Assembly (NCBI RefSeq): GCF_003111685.1
Contig: NZ_CP022189.1
Span: 822,001 to 886,000 of the forward strand
From: Alloyangia pacifica
GTDB taxonomy: Bacteria > Pseudomonadota > Alphaproteobacteria > Rhodobacterales > Rhodobacteraceae
Direction: 5' to 3'
DNA length: 64,000 nucleotides
The position numbers were made by a program, and so were the translations under genes. The notes beneath the pieces were generated by a model. It worked only from the letters and a program-made list of their open reading frames with translations, was not told where the DNA came from and ran no database searches. Within the stretch, counting starts at the first letter, position 1. Every line of letters starts with the position of its first letter. Positions 35,458-44,923 of the stretch are shown in pieces.

Positions 35458-36045
35458 TCAGCCCTCGCGCCGGATCAGGAAACTGCCACTGCCCCGGCGA
35501 ACCAGCCTATAGTCTTGATTTTGCGCCGGATCATAACCGGTATCGTCCCGCTTTGCGAGCGCCAAGCGCAGATTGTCTCGAATTGCGTCACTTTCCCCAT
35601 TGTCGAGCGCATAGGCCCGCCGGAATATCTCGGCCGCCTCTGCTGTCTGGCCGCTTTCCATCAGCGCCACGCCGAGATTGTTCCAGGCCTCGGGCCAGGT
35701 CGGCTCGACCTCGACGGCGCGGCGCAGCAGGGTCTCGGCCTGCCCGAGGCGCCCCAGCGCGAGGTTGGCCGAGCCGAGCGAGCTGAGCACCTCGCCGGTG
35801 AGACCGTCGCGGCCGGCGGCGCGGGTAAAAGCCTCGAGCGCGAGCTCGGGCTCGCCCGCCTGCATCAGCCGATGGCCGACGAGCAACTGGTCCACTTCCG
35901 CACCCCTTGGATCGAGCGTGGGGGCGAAGGGTGTCCCGTCCTGCTGCGCCAGCGTCTCGGGCGCGCCGAAACCATCAAGGCCGCCCGTGGAACAGGCGGC
36001 CAGACAGAGCAGGGCGATGGTGGCACAAACTGGACGTGGATGCAT
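35458..36045 (-). CDS. Second TPR-repeat lipoprotein of the Tad locus
   Basis: A 195-residue lipoprotein with lipobox CLAAC after a short signal peptide and three TPR units (EVLSSLGSANLALGRLGQAE, EAWNNLGVALMESGQTAEAA). It starts ten bases after tadC and precedes the TadD-like gene, so the locus has a tandem pair of TPR lipoproteins. It probably has a role similar to TadD in the outer-membrane platform; division of labour between the two is unknown. Confidence 0.82.
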   Translation of the reverse strand: MHPRPVCATIALLCLAACSTGGLDGFGAPETLAQQDGTPFAPTLDPRGAEVDQLLVGHRLMQAGEPELALEAFTRAAGRDGLTGEVLSSLGSANLALGRLGQAETLLRRAVEVEPTWPEAWNNLGVALMESGQTAEAAEIFRRAYALDNGESDAIRDNLRLALAKRDDTGYDPAQNQDYRLVRRGSGSFLIRREG

Positions 36046-36055
36046 TCTGCCGAGT

Positions 36056-37024
36056 CTAGAAGTTGGCGCTGAACTGGCCGAGGCCCACGATCGACGGTCC
36101 GACGAGGATGATCATCAACGGGGGCACCGTCAGCATCATAGTGGTGAGCGTCATCTTTGTCGGCAGCTTGTTTGCCTTTTCCTCGGCGCGCATGACCCTT
36201 TTGTCACGCATCTCGCCGGCATAGACGCGCAGGGCATCGGCGATCGAGGTGCCGAAGCTCGCCGCCTGGTTCAGCACGACCACGAAGGACGACACGTCGT
36301 GCACCCCGCAGCGCTCACCCATGTCCGCGAGCACCGCGGTCTTGTCCTTGCCTGCCTTGAGCTCGTGGCAGACGATTTCGAACTCGTCGGCGAGCGCGGC
36401 ATAGGAGGCGCGCAGCTCGCTTGCGACGCGGTTGATCGATTGGTCGAGCGACTGGCCAGCCTCGACGCAGACCAGCATCATGTCGAGCGCGTCCGGGAAA
36501 CCTTCCTCGATTTGCTGGCGGCGCTCCTCGACGCGGCGGGTGACCCAGTACTTCGGCGCCATGTAGCCCGCGGCGCCCGGACCGAGCATCCACATGAGCT
36601 TGGTGGTCAGCGGCGCATCCGCCGTGTCGAGCACCATTAGGTAATAGACCGAGCCGATGGCCAGCAGCCCCAGACCAAGCGTCATCTGCGCGAGGTAATA
36701 GAGCCGCACCGCATCGCGCGAGCGGTAGCCCGCCTGCATCAGCTTCTTGCGGACCGCGCCGAGTTCTTCCTCGGTGGTCGGTTCGAGGTACTGCGCGTAC
36801 TTGTTCAGCTTCTCGTTGCGCCGGGTGTCGCGGAGCACCGCGCGCGTCTCTTTTTCCATGGTCTGGCGCGCGGTCTGGCGCAGCTTGTCCATGGGATCGG
36901 GGCGCGAGCGCAGCATCAGCGGAATGCTGGAGAGGATGAGCAGGAAGGCGAGGCCGGCAACCACCAGCAGCGGGCCGGCGGGGCCGAGCTGCGCGGTGAT
37001 CAGGGTGTTGAGCGTGTCGAGCAT
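36056..37024 (-). CDS. tadC: Tad inner-membrane platform protein TadC
   Basis: A 322-residue GspF/TadC-type membrane protein with one N-terminal segment, a cytoplasmic helical domain, and C-terminal membrane helices. The T2SSF signature region FPDALDMMLVCVEAGQSLDQ is clear. With TadB it forms the inner-membrane base on which the TadA motor assembles Flp pilin. It follows tadB with a ten-base gap. Confidence 0.95.
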   Translation of the reverse strand: MLDTLNTLITAQLGPAGPLLVVAGLAFLLILSSIPLMLRSRPDPMDKLRQTARQTMEKETRAVLRDTRRNEKLNKYAQYLEPTTEEELGAVRKKLMQAGYRSRDAVRLYYLAQMTLGLGLLAIGSVYYLMVLDTADAPLTTKLMWMLGPGAAGYMAPKYWVTRRVEERRQQIEEGFPDALDMMLVCVEAGQSLDQSINRVASELRASYAALADEFEIVCHELKAGKDKTAVLADMGERCGVHDVSSFVVVLNQAASFGTSIADALRVYAGEMRDKRVMRAEEKANKLPTKMTLTTMMLTVPPLMIILVGPSIVGLGQFSANF

Positions 37025-37034
37025 GGCGTGCGCC

Positions 37035-38000
37035 TCAAACTTTGATGTTCACCAGGATCCGCATGACGATCAGGTTCAGAACCAGAAAGATGGCCACGGC
37101 GAAACAGGCGGGGATGAAGAGGGGGTGGTCGATCACCCCGTCGTAGTAATGCGGATCCAGCACCTGGATCGCGAGCAGCACGAACACCGGGAACCCCGAG
37201 AGGAACTTGCCGGACCATTGCGCTTCGGCGGTGATCGCCTTCACCCGGCGGAACAGGCGGAAGCGGGCGCGGATCACCTTGGCCAGACCCTCGAGGATCT
37301 CGGCGAGGTTGCCACCCGACTGCTGCTGGATGCTGACCGCCACGGCGAGGAAGCGCAGATCCTGCATGTCCAGCCGCTCGGCCATGTGTTTGAGCGCCTC
37401 GCCGATGTCGCGGCCATAGGTCGCCTCGTCCGATATCACGCCGAATTCGGTCGCGAGCGGGTCCTTGATCTCTTTCGAGACGATGCTGATCGCCGAGCTG
37501 AACGGGTAGCCGACTCGCAGGCTGCGCACCATCAGCTCAACCGCGTCGGGCAATTGCTCCTCGATCAGCGACAGGCGCTTCTTGGCCTTGCCGTTGACCC
37601 ACATGTAGACGCCGCCGACACCGATGCCGATCCCCATCACCAGCCGCACGGGCAGCGAGGCCCCGGTGGCGAGACTGAGCGCGAAGAAGGCAAAGATGCT
37701 GACCGCGACCATGATCAGCATGAGCTGCTGCGGGGTGAAGGCGAGCGCCGCTTTCTGCGCCCGGTCCGCCAGCAGGGAATAGAGCGGGATGCCGCGATTG
37801 TTGCCATGCTGGTCCATCTCCTTGCGGAGCGTCGCCAGCACGTCCTCGCGCGAGGTGTTCTTGCCGAGCATGTCCAGCCGGCGGTTGACCTTGCTGTTCA
37901 GCCGGATCGATTTGCCGAATGCGACGAGGTAGATGCCCTCGACCAGCACCAGTACACCGATGAAGATCAGGCCATAGATAATCGGTTCTGCGCTGAGCAT
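37035..38000 (-). CDS. tadB: Tad inner-membrane platform protein TadB
   Basis: A 321-residue T2SSF-domain membrane protein with the family stretch LPDAVELMVRSLRVGYPFSS. Membrane helices are at the N-terminus, around residues 80-130, and at the C-terminus. It starts three bases after tadA ends, so translation is coupled to the motor ATPase. It pairs with TadC in the inner membrane. Confidence 0.95.
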   Translation of the reverse strand: MLSAEPIIYGLIFIGVLVLVEGIYLVAFGKSIRLNSKVNRRLDMLGKNTSREDVLATLRKEMDQHGNNRGIPLYSLLADRAQKAALAFTPQQLMLIMVAVSIFAFFALSLATGASLPVRLVMGIGIGVGGVYMWVNGKAKKRLSLIEEQLPDAVELMVRSLRVGYPFSSAISIVSKEIKDPLATEFGVISDEATYGRDIGEALKHMAERLDMQDLRFLAVAVSIQQQSGGNLAEILEGLAKVIRARFRLFRRVKAITAEAQWSGKFLSGFPVFVLLAIQVLDPHYYDGVIDHPLFIPACFAVAIFLVLNLIVMRILVNIKV

Positions 38001-38003
38001 GGG

Positions 38004-39443
38004 TTACTCCGGCCGGAAGGGTTCGTAGATCGAGGGCGGCACGTCGTAGCCCCACATGCGGAAGCGCTCGGAATAGTGACTGCGCACCCCGGTGGCGGTG
38101 AAATGCCCGATGATCTTGTTGTCAGGGGTGAGGCCGACGCGCTGGTAGCGGAACACCTCCTGCATCGAGATCACATCGCCCTCCATGCCGGTGATCTCGG
38201 TGATCGAGGTCATCCGGCGCGAGCCGTCCTGAAGGCGGCTGGCCTGCACCAGCACGTTGACGGCCGAGGAGATCTGGCTGCGCATCGCCTTCAGCGGCAT
38301 CTCGACGCCGGCCATGGCGATCATGTTCTCGAGGCGCGAGATGGCGTCGCGCGGGTTGTTGGCGTGGATCGTGGTCATCGAGCCGTCGTGGCCGGTGTTC
38401 ATCGCCTGCAGCATGTCGATCACTTCCTCGCCGCGCGTTTCGCCGACGATGATACGGTCGGGGCGCATCCGCAGAGCGTTCTTGAGGCAGTCGCGCGGGG
38501 TGACCGCGCCTTTGCCCTCGACGTTCGGCGGGCGGCTTTCCATGCGGCCGACGTGGGTCTGCTGGAGCTGGAGTTCCGCCGTGTCCTCGATGGTCAGGAT
38601 GCGCTCGGCGTCGTCGATGAAGGAGGAAAGCGCGTTGAGCGTCGTGGTCTTGCCCGAACCAGTACCGCCCGAGACGATGATGTTGAGGCGGGTGGCGACG
38701 GCGGCTTGCAGGTAGACGGCCATCTCCTCGGTGAAGGCGCCGAACTGCACCAGGTCGTCGATGCCGAGCTTGTCCTTCTTGAATTTCCGGATCGACACCA
38801 GCGAGCCGTCGACGGCGATCGGCGGCACCATGGCGTTGAAGCGCGAGCCGTCGGCGAGACGGGCGTCGACATAGGGGTTGGATTCATCGACGCGCCGGCC
38901 CACGGCCGACACGATCTTGTCGATGATCCGCATCAGGTGGCGCTCGTCCTTGAAGGTTACGTCCGAGAGCTGCAGCTTGCCGCTGCGTTCGACGAAGATC
39001 TGGTGCGGACCGTTGACCAGGATATCCGAGACGGTGTCATCCTTGAGCAGGGTCTCCAGCGGACCGAGGCCCTTGACCTCGTCGTAGAGCTCCTGGTTCA
39101 GCGTGCTGCGTTCCTCGCGGTTCAGCACGATGCCTTTTTCCTGCAGCGACTCGGTGGCGATCGCGGCGATTTCCTCGCGCAGTTCCGCCTCGCTGGCCTG
39201 GTCGATGGCGGCGAGGTTGAGGTTGTCGAGCAGGGCGCGGTGCAGGTCGAGCTTGATCTCGCCCATGCGCTCTTTGCGCTTCTTCTCGCGGTCCTGCGGT
39301 CCCGGTTCAGCCGCGCGCTTGGGCGACGGCTTGCGCATTGCCTGCGGCCGGTCAGCGGCCTCGACTGGCACCATCTGGGGTTTTGGCGGCTCCGCCGGGA
39401 TGGCGGCGGGCGGGGGCGGGGACTTCTTGTAACGCGAGAACAT
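38004..39443 (-). CDS. tadA: Tad secretion motor ATPase TadA/CpaF
   Basis: A 479-residue VirB11-like ATPase that drives Flp pilus assembly. It has an N-terminal Pro-rich leader (residues 1-60) and an N-terminal domain with [14 protein letters not shown]. Walker A is [16 protein letters not shown], followed by the Asp box ([14 protein letters not shown]), Walker B-like [13 protein letters not shown] and the His box ([16 protein letters not shown]). All key residues are present, so it should be active. Confidence 0.97.
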   Translation of the reverse strand: MFSRYKKSPPPPAAIPAEPPKPQMVPVEAADRPQAMRKPSPKRAAEPGPQDREKKRKERMGEIKLDLHRALLDNLNLAAIDQASEAELREEIAAIATESLQEKGIVLNREERSTLNQELYDEVKGLGPLETLLKDDTVSDILVNGPHQIFVERSGKLQLSDVTFKDERHLMRIIDKIVSAVGRRVDESNPYVDARLADGSRFNAMVPPIAVDGSLVSIRKFKKDKLGIDDLVQFGAFTEEMAVYLQAAVATRLNIIVSGGTGSGKTTTLNALSSFIDDAERILTIEDTAELQLQQTHVGRMESRPPNVEGKGAVTPRDCLKNALRMRPDRIIVGETRGEEVIDMLQAMNTGHDGSMTTIHANNPRDAISRLENMIAMAGVEMPLKAMRSQISSAVNVLVQASRLQDGSRRMTSITEITGMEGDVISMQEVFRYQRVGLTPDNKIIGHFTATGVRSHYSERFRMWGYDVPPSIYEPFRPE

Positions 39444-39455
39444 TGCGGGCTCCTA

Positions 39456-40706
39456 TCACGCGGCTTCCGCATCCGACTGGCCGATGGCGTAGAGCTCGGC
39501 GGCCAGCTTGGCGATTTCCTTGCGCAGGGGGTTCTTCGCCGCCTGCTTGGCCAGCGGCAGGCCGTGGTCGCCGGCCATCTGGACCTGCTTGCCGCCATCG
39601 GGCAGCTGCAGGCCGATCTCGATCCCGAGGTTCTCGGCCATGCGCTTGGCGCGGGTCTTGCCCTGGAGGTCGGTGAACTTCGGCGCGCGGTTCAGCGCGA
39701 AGCGCAGTTTCTCGAAGGGCAGGTCCTCGGACTGCAGCGCGCGCTTCAGGCGCAGCGCGTTCTGCGCCGAGCGCATGTCGAGCTCTATCAGCGCGAAATA
39801 GACCTGGGACTCGGTCAGCACCGTCTCGGTCCAGTGGGCGATGGTCTTGGGCAGGTCAACCACGACAAAATCGAAATGGTCGCGCGCGGTGTCGAGAAGG
39901 GCCTTCACGTCCTCGGGCGAGAGAATGTCGAGCGGCAGCAGATCCGGCGGCGCGGTGAGCACGCTCAGCTTGTCGTCATAGTTCACCAGTGCCTGACCAA
40001 AGCTGTCGCCGTCCATCGCGGGGATGTCACTGAGCAGTTCGAAGACCGCGTCGCGGCGCGGCAGGTCGAGGTAAGTGGCGATGGTGCCGAACTGCAGGCC
40101 GAGGTCGATCAGGCAGACGCGGGGCGCGCCGCCCTTGCGCACGGTGGCAAGCTCCCAGGCGAGGTTGACGGCAAAGGTGGTGGTGCCGCAGCCGCCGCAG
40201 AGACCTTGCGCTGCGATCAGCACGCCGTCGCCGCCACCCTTGAGGGTCACCGTTTCTGGCGCAGGCGGGGCCATGGTTGCGGCGCGGGCGGCCTCGGCGC
40301 GGGCGCGCAAGCGCATCACGGCGGCCTCCAACTCGCCCTCGGGCAACGGGTAGGGGGCAAATTCGTCGGCCCCGCCGCGCAGCAGCTTGTGCAGTGACGC
40401 GGGAGTCACATCGTCGGCGATCAGCACCACCTTGATGCCCCGCTCGGTTGCGCGGGCAATGATCTGGCCGAGCAGCGGCAGGTTGTCCTCGTCCGCGCTG
40501 TCTATGGCGAGCGCGATGAACTCCAGCGATGCCGCGTCGGGCTGGCCGAGGAAGGTGAGCGCATCCTCAAAGCCGAGATCCCCCCAGGCTTCGCCCAAAA
40601 GCGCTTCCATGTCCTCGATGAGCAGGTCGAACGCCTGTACGTCCCGGCTGATGGTGCAGGCCAGGATGGGCGCAGGGGCAGGCTGCCGCTCGGGAGATGT
40701 GGTCAT
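39456..40706 (-). CDS. Tad pilus localisation ATPase TadZ/CpaE
   Basis: A 416-residue MinD/ParA-like protein with an N-terminal receiver-like domain (about residues 1-140), as in CpaE. The P-loop LCGGCGTTTFAVNLAWEL lacks the usual lysine of a Walker A, an atypical form seen in TadZ proteins. VCLIDLGLQFGT and FVVVDLPKTI follow. TadZ/CpaE places the Tad machine at a cell pole. It precedes tadA by 12 bases. Confidence 0.92.
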   Translation of the reverse strand: MTTSPERQPAPAPILACTISRDVQAFDLLIEDMEALLGEAWGDLGFEDALTFLGQPDAASLEFIALAIDSADEDNLPLLGQIIARATERGIKVVLIADDVTPASLHKLLRGGADEFAPYPLPEGELEAAVMRLRARAEAARAATMAPPAPETVTLKGGGDGVLIAAQGLCGGCGTTTFAVNLAWELATVRKGGAPRVCLIDLGLQFGTIATYLDLPRRDAVFELLSDIPAMDGDSFGQALVNYDDKLSVLTAPPDLLPLDILSPEDVKALLDTARDHFDFVVVDLPKTIAHWTETVLTESQVYFALIELDMRSAQNALRLKRALQSEDLPFEKLRFALNRAPKFTDLQGKTRAKRMAENLGIEIGLQLPDGGKQVQMAGDHGLPLAKQAAKNPLRKEIAKLAAELYAIGQSDAEAA

Positions 40707-40908
40707 TCTTCTTGTCCTTTGCCTCTCGCGGGGGCGGTGGCAAAGGGTGCGTGCATCCGCAACCGCGCCCCGCCCGCCGCTCTGTGCCCCGACTCGAAAG
40801 CCGTGCCGGGAGCGACCCGCTGGGACAGAAATTGTCGGTCAAGTGGGGCAACATTTTGTCCGAATTTCCGTAATTGTACGGAATTGTCGGACGATAAGGC
40901 GGCGTATC

Positions 40909-41574
40909 TTAAGAGCCGCTACCGGACTGCGACAGAGACGTGCCGGTCAGCACAGTCTCGGGTTGAGCGCTGCGGACATACTCGCGATAGATCACCTCGG
41001 CGTATTTTCCATCCAGCAGGGCGGGATGGCCGGCAACGAATCCCGAGACCTCGGTCACGGTGCGACGATTGCGGCGCTCGCGGCCCTCGGTGACGACCAA
41101 CGGTTGTGTTTCCCCATAGGAAACAACCGCCTCGAGCCGGGCACGCGAGATTCCGAGCGTCGAGAGGTAGCTGACCACGGCCTGCGCCCGGCGCAGCCCG
41201 AGCGTCTTGTTGTAGCTGGTGCTGCCGACGAGGTCGGTGTGGCCGTAGACGCGGAACCTGATTTCGGGGAACTGGCGGATCCAGTCGGCCTGCTGGCGCA
41301 GGATGGTCTGCGCCTCGGCGTCGAGCTGGCTGCTGTTGAAGGCGAAGGTCACCATGCTGGGCACTTCGGCGGCAAAGCGGGCCGAAAGATCGTGCACGTA
41401 GCCCTGCCGGCCGGTCATCACAAGCGTGTTGGTCATCGTGGAATTGCCGAAGGTGCCACCGTCGACGGCGGAGCCGCTCTCATTCGGCGAGCAGGCGGCG
41501 AGCAGGGCCAGACCCGCGGCGGCGCTTGCGATCCGGAGCATGGGGAAGCCGGTCATTTGCTGTCGTACCTGCAT
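40909..41574 (-). CDS. OmpA-family lipoprotein of the Tad locus (CpaD position)
   Basis: A 221-residue predicted lipoprotein: lipobox ALLAAC, then a linker and a C-terminal OmpA/MotB-like peptidoglycan-binding domain (FRVYGHTDLVGSTSYNKTLG, RRAQAVVSYLS). In other Tad loci this slot between secretin and TadZ holds CpaD; here an OmpA-type protein occupies it, perhaps anchoring the secretin to the cell wall. It starts four bases after the secretin stop. A shorter start at 41,556 is possible. Confidence 0.88.
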   Translation of the reverse strand: MQVRQQMTGFPMLRIASAAAGLALLAACSPNESGSAVDGGTFGNSTMTNTLVMTGRQGYVHDLSARFAAEVPSMVTFAFNSSQLDAEAQTILRQQADWIRQFPEIRFRVYGHTDLVGSTSYNKTLGLRRAQAVVSYLSTLGISRARLEAVVSYGETQPLVVTEGRERRNRRTVTEVSGFVAGHPALLDGKYAEVIYREYVRSAQPETVLTGTSLSQSGSGS

Positions 41575-41578
41575 CGGA

Positions 41579-42997
41579 TCAATCCATCACATAGCCGTAG
41601 GAGCCGCTGAAATCCTGCTTGGCGACCTCGCCGGCCGCGCCCTTCACCGGGCGGTTGCCCTCGGCGGTGGTCCGGCCATAGAGGAACAGGTCCCGCTCGG
41701 AGGGCGGCTTCACCCGGTCGGTGGGCAGCGCAAGCGCCTGGCCGCGGGTGGGGGTCACCAGATGCGGCGTCACGATGATGACCAGCTCCGACTGCTGTCG
41801 GCTGTATTCGGCGCTGCGGAAGAGCGCTCCGAGCACGGGCACATCGCCGAGCCAGGGAACCTGTCCGTTCAGATCGGTGAAGTCGTCCTGCAGCAGGCCC
41901 GCGATGGCAAAGCTCTCGCCATCGCGCATCTCTACGGTGGTCGAGGTCTCGCGGCGGCGGAAGGCGTCGATGTGGATTTGCTCCTGATCGAAGCCGTTGG
42001 AGCTGTCGATGGACGAGACCGCGGCCTTCAGTTCAAGGTTGATCAGATCGCCGTCGACGACCCGCGGAATGAAGTTCAGCTCGACGCCGAAGGGCTTGAA
42101 GTCGACCGAGATCGTGCCTTCCTGCTGCGCCACCGGAACGGGGTATTCGCCGCCGGCGAGGAATTTCGCCTCCTGCCCGGAGAGGGCGGTGAGGTTCGGC
42201 TCCGCCAGCGTGCGGACCACGCCCTTGGATTCCAGCGCCTCGAGCAGGATGCCCACCTCGAGCCCGCCTGCGTTGAAGCCGAAGACCGCGGCTCCCTCGG
42301 TGCCGGCGGCTACAGTGACCGGCGAGCCAAGCGCGTTGTCGCCGTCGATCCAGCTTCCGGTCTCGGAGGCCAGCCCAAGATCGCCGCCCAGCAGGTCGCC
42401 GCCCAGCGACAGCGAGCTGCGCAGGGTCTTGGCAACCGAGCGCTGCATCTCTGCGAAGCGCACCTTCAGCATGACCTGCTGCACACCGGCCACCGACATC
42501 AGGTTCGACACCCTCTCGGGCGCGTAGCGCTGCGCGAGATCCAGAGCGCGGTCGAGCTTCTGGGTGCTCGACACGGTGCCCGAGAGCACGATGCCGTCAT
42601 TGGCGGTGCGCACCTCGATGTTCTCGCCGGGCAGGATTTGCCGCAGCCGTTCCTTGAACTCGCTGACATCGGCGGCAACGCGCACATCGACATTGGTGAT
42701 CAGGCGGCCGTTTTCGTCGAGGATGGTCAGCGTCGTGGTGCCGGGCGTCTTGCCAAGCACGTAGATCGTCCGGTCCGACAGCGAGGAGATGTCGGCAATC
42801 GCCGGGTTGGCGATGGAAAGCTCGGCAAAGGGTGAGTCGCTTTCGACCACCACGGCGCGGTTCATCGGCACGTTCAGCGCAGTTTCGGTGCCGGTACGCA
42901 CAACCCGCAGGTTCTCGGCCCGCGCGCTCGGGGGAAGGGCAGTCACGCTCAGCGCCAGCCCGAACAGGGCCGCCTTGAGGAAATTTTCGACTTTCAT
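41579..42997 (-). CDS. Tad pilus outer-membrane secretin (RcpA/CpaC)
   Basis: A 472-residue secretin with an N-terminal signal peptide (cleavage near ARAEN), a pilus-specific N domain (AELSIANPAIADISSL), a BON/N1-like module, and the conserved secretin domain with the terminal signature SELVIIVTPHLVTP. It forms the outer-membrane pore for Flp pili. The start is ambiguous: a 15-bp tandem repeat duplicates the ribosome site and start, giving Met at 42,997 or 43,012. I use 42,997, the one directly before the signal peptide core. Confidence 0.94.
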   Translation of the reverse strand: MKVENFLKAALFGLALSVTALPPSARAENLRVVRTGTETALNVPMNRAVVVESDSPFAELSIANPAIADISSLSDRTIYVLGKTPGTTTLTILDENGRLITNVDVRVAADVSEFKERLRQILPGENIEVRTANDGIVLSGTVSSTQKLDRALDLAQRYAPERVSNLMSVAGVQQVMLKVRFAEMQRSVAKTLRSSLSLGGDLLGGDLGLASETGSWIDGDNALGSPVTVAAGTEGAAVFGFNAGGLEVGILLEALESKGVVRTLAEPNLTALSGQEAKFLAGGEYPVPVAQQEGTISVDFKPFGVELNFIPRVVDGDLINLELKAAVSSIDSSNGFDQEQIHIDAFRRRETSTTVEMRDGESFAIAGLLQDDFTDLNGQVPWLGDVPVLGALFRSAEYSRQQSELVIIVTPHLVTPTRGQALALPTDRVKPPSERDLFLYGRTTAEGNRPVKGAAGEVAKQDFSGSYGYVMD

Positions 42998-43215
42998 GTG
43001 ACCTGCCTTCATGTGACCTGCCTTTCGATCACGCCTCGGGAGCGGGTCGTGGCGCCCGCCTTTGCGCGCAGTCTGCGCGCAAACCTGTTTCCAAGCAAGA
43101 ATCAATGACTTCGCGCCGGTCCTTGGTGTGGACCCCGGGCAACATCCGGCTCGGAGACGGCAATGAAACAGGGGATGCCGGTTTGGCGCCCCCTGTGCAA
43201 GCTGTTGATTCCGTA

Positions 43216-44073
43216 TCAGTTCGTGCAGGGGATCGGGATGTCCGCCACCTCGCCGCCGCGCCGCAGGCGGGTGGTGCAGGTCTGGGCGAGCGCTTGTTTT
43301 TGCTGTTCTTCCGGCGGCTCGAGGCCGAGCATGACGCGCTGGTCCACCTCGATGACGTCGGCCACGGTCTGGTCGTTGGCGTTCATCAGCGAGAGCGACA
43401 GCCGCCCCGAGCTTTGCGCCTGCGCCAGCGAGGCGATCTCCTGCGGGGTGGCGGCCACGGTCACCGAGCGGGCAATGTTCACGTCGGCATCGTCCATGTC
43501 GGCGGTCTGGTCGATGGCGATCAACCGCACGCCGGCCTGGATCAGCTTGGTGAACTCGCCACGGGACTGCCGCGGATCCTCCGAGGGCATGCGCCCGGTC
43601 CAATAGACGTCGACCCGGTCGCCGGGGCGCAGGAAGCCCGACACGCCGGTGTGCACGTCGACCTTAATTGCAAAGGCGCGCTGGCCTTTTTCGAGGCGCG
43701 AGGTCAGCCCGGCGTCGCCGCCCGGCTCGCTGATCTTGATCGGCACCAGGGCTTCGAACTTCTCGAGCGGGCGCATCGCGAGGCGGGGCGCATCGCCCTC
43801 TTTGAAGAGTTGGGTGTTCGCGTCGAAGGCGTTCTCGGGAAGGATTTCGAGCGGCCAGGGGGCAAGCCGAACGTCCTCGGGGGTGATGATCTGGCCGTGG
43901 GAGATGGCGCGGGTGGTCACGTAGATCTGCTTGGTGGGCACCGCCTCGACGGATTTCTCGCGCTCTTTTTCCAGGGCGACCTGGTAGGCGCCGATGTAAT
44001 TCTGAGCCAGGTAGACGGCGAAGCCGGCCAGGCCGAGCCCCGCGATGAGAACCAGTCCGAATAGCAGTCGCAT
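43216..44073 (-). CDS. cpaB: Flp pilus assembly protein CpaB (RcpC)
   Basis: A 285-residue protein with one N-terminal membrane anchor followed by a SAF domain (VTTRAISHGQIITPEDVRLA) and the CpaB-specific domain (RAFAIKVDVHTGVSGFLRPG). CpaB/RcpC proteins bind peptidoglycan and are linked to secretin function and pilin modification. The start at 44,073 follows AAAGGGACAG. It lies between the Flp pilin gene and the secretin gene, the usual Tad order. Confidence 0.94.
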   Translation of the reverse strand: MRLLFGLVLIAGLGLAGFAVYLAQNYIGAYQVALEKEREKSVEAVPTKQIYVTTRAISHGQIITPEDVRLAPWPLEILPENAFDANTQLFKEGDAPRLAMRPLEKFEALVPIKISEPGGDAGLTSRLEKGQRAFAIKVDVHTGVSGFLRPGDRVDVYWTGRMPSEDPRQSRGEFTKLIQAGVRLIAIDQTADMDDADVNIARSVTVAATPQEIASLAQAQSSGRLSLSLMNANDQTVADVIEVDQRVMLGLEPPEEQQKQALAQTCTTRLRRGGEVADIPIPCTN

Positions 44074-44322
44074 CTCTGTCCCTTTCGATAGCGGGCCGGA
44101 CCGGCCCCTGGCGTTACATCTGTCACATCAGCGCAGGTTTCCCATGCGCGGCCCAAGGACGGTGTTACGTGCGGATTGTGGTGAAAAATGGCCGGTTCTA
44201 GGCCTTCATGGCGGCGGATTTCTCTTGGAGCGCGAGGGGCTGCTTGCCGAGCGCAAAACGACAACCGCCGCCTGGCGGGTGCCGGCGGCGGTCTTCGTCA
44301 AGCAATGTCGTCTTTCCGCGGA

Positions 44323-44544
44323 TCAGCTCCCGCCTTCAGCGGGGGGCGTGGTGCCCTCGGGGAATGTGCCGCTTGATACAGTGGACAGGTTGTCGCCGAC
44401 GTTGTTGAGCGCCTCGGTCACGTTGCCGCTGATCAGCGAGTAGGCGCCGGCTGCCATGGCGACCACGGCTGCGGTCAGAACGACCCAGTCCACGGTGACT
44501 GCGCCATCTTCGTCATCGCGGAAGGTTTTGATAAATTTCAGCAT
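44323..44544 (-). CDS. Flp-family type IVb pilin
   Basis: A 73-residue pilin, the major subunit of Flp fibres. The N-terminal leader MLKFIKTFRDDEDGAVTVDW is unusually acidic, with a Gly before the hydrophobic helix where TadV should cut (DEDG|AVTVDW). The hydrophobic segment VLTAAVVAMAAGAYSLI follows, and the C-terminus is Ser/Thr/Gly/Pro-rich. Only one pilin copy is present, and it heads the minus-strand Tad locus, so its promoter probably lies in the 44,545-44,680 gap. Confidence 0.92.
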   Translation of the reverse strand: MLKFIKTFRDDEDGAVTVDWVVLTAAVVAMAAGAYSLISGNVTEALNNVGDNLSTVSSGTFPEGTTPPAEGGS

Positions 44545-44923
44545 TTCTCTCTCCGTAAATCCAGTTTGCTCTCTCTCGTCAACCGCTGCGGGGGCTGTCG
44601 CGGGCCTCTCTCAATGCCCAGTCCCTTGCGGCCTGAAACCTATAAAGCTGTCAGAATGAGGCGGGACTTTGGCGCAATCGGATTGTTTTTATAGTCGGGA
44701 AAGGGTTTTTGGAATGTTTAGCAAGGTGCTGATTTATATATATAAAATATCAAGCCATGCGCCATTTCTGGCAAAAGAACGCCCGTTCGAGGCGCCAGGC
44801 CCCAATTTTCCACACGCATACCAGAGAATCTTGGTTGACGTCGCAATCTGTGCGAGACTCGTGCACGAAGCAGTTCGCAGGCGCGCCTCGAGCAGGGCGC
44901 GCGATTCCGGGGTGAACCGCGAC
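44545..44923. promoter_or_regulatory. Divergent region between Flp pilin and the lytic transglycosylase gene
   Basis: About 380 bases. Directly upstream of the pilin is a purine-rich leader with GAGAGAGA ribosome-site-like sequence. The segment 44,690-44,770 is AT-rich (TATATATATAAAAT near 44,736) in a GC-rich genome, fitting promoter or protein-binding DNA. The frame that opens here toward the lytic transglycosylase is probably untranslated. Confidence 0.45.

Noticed and set aside
36747..40397. A plus-strand open frame of 1216 codons
   Set aside because: Antisense to tadC, tadB, tadA and tadZ, which have clear motifs and normal lengths. The open frame follows from GC-rich third positions.
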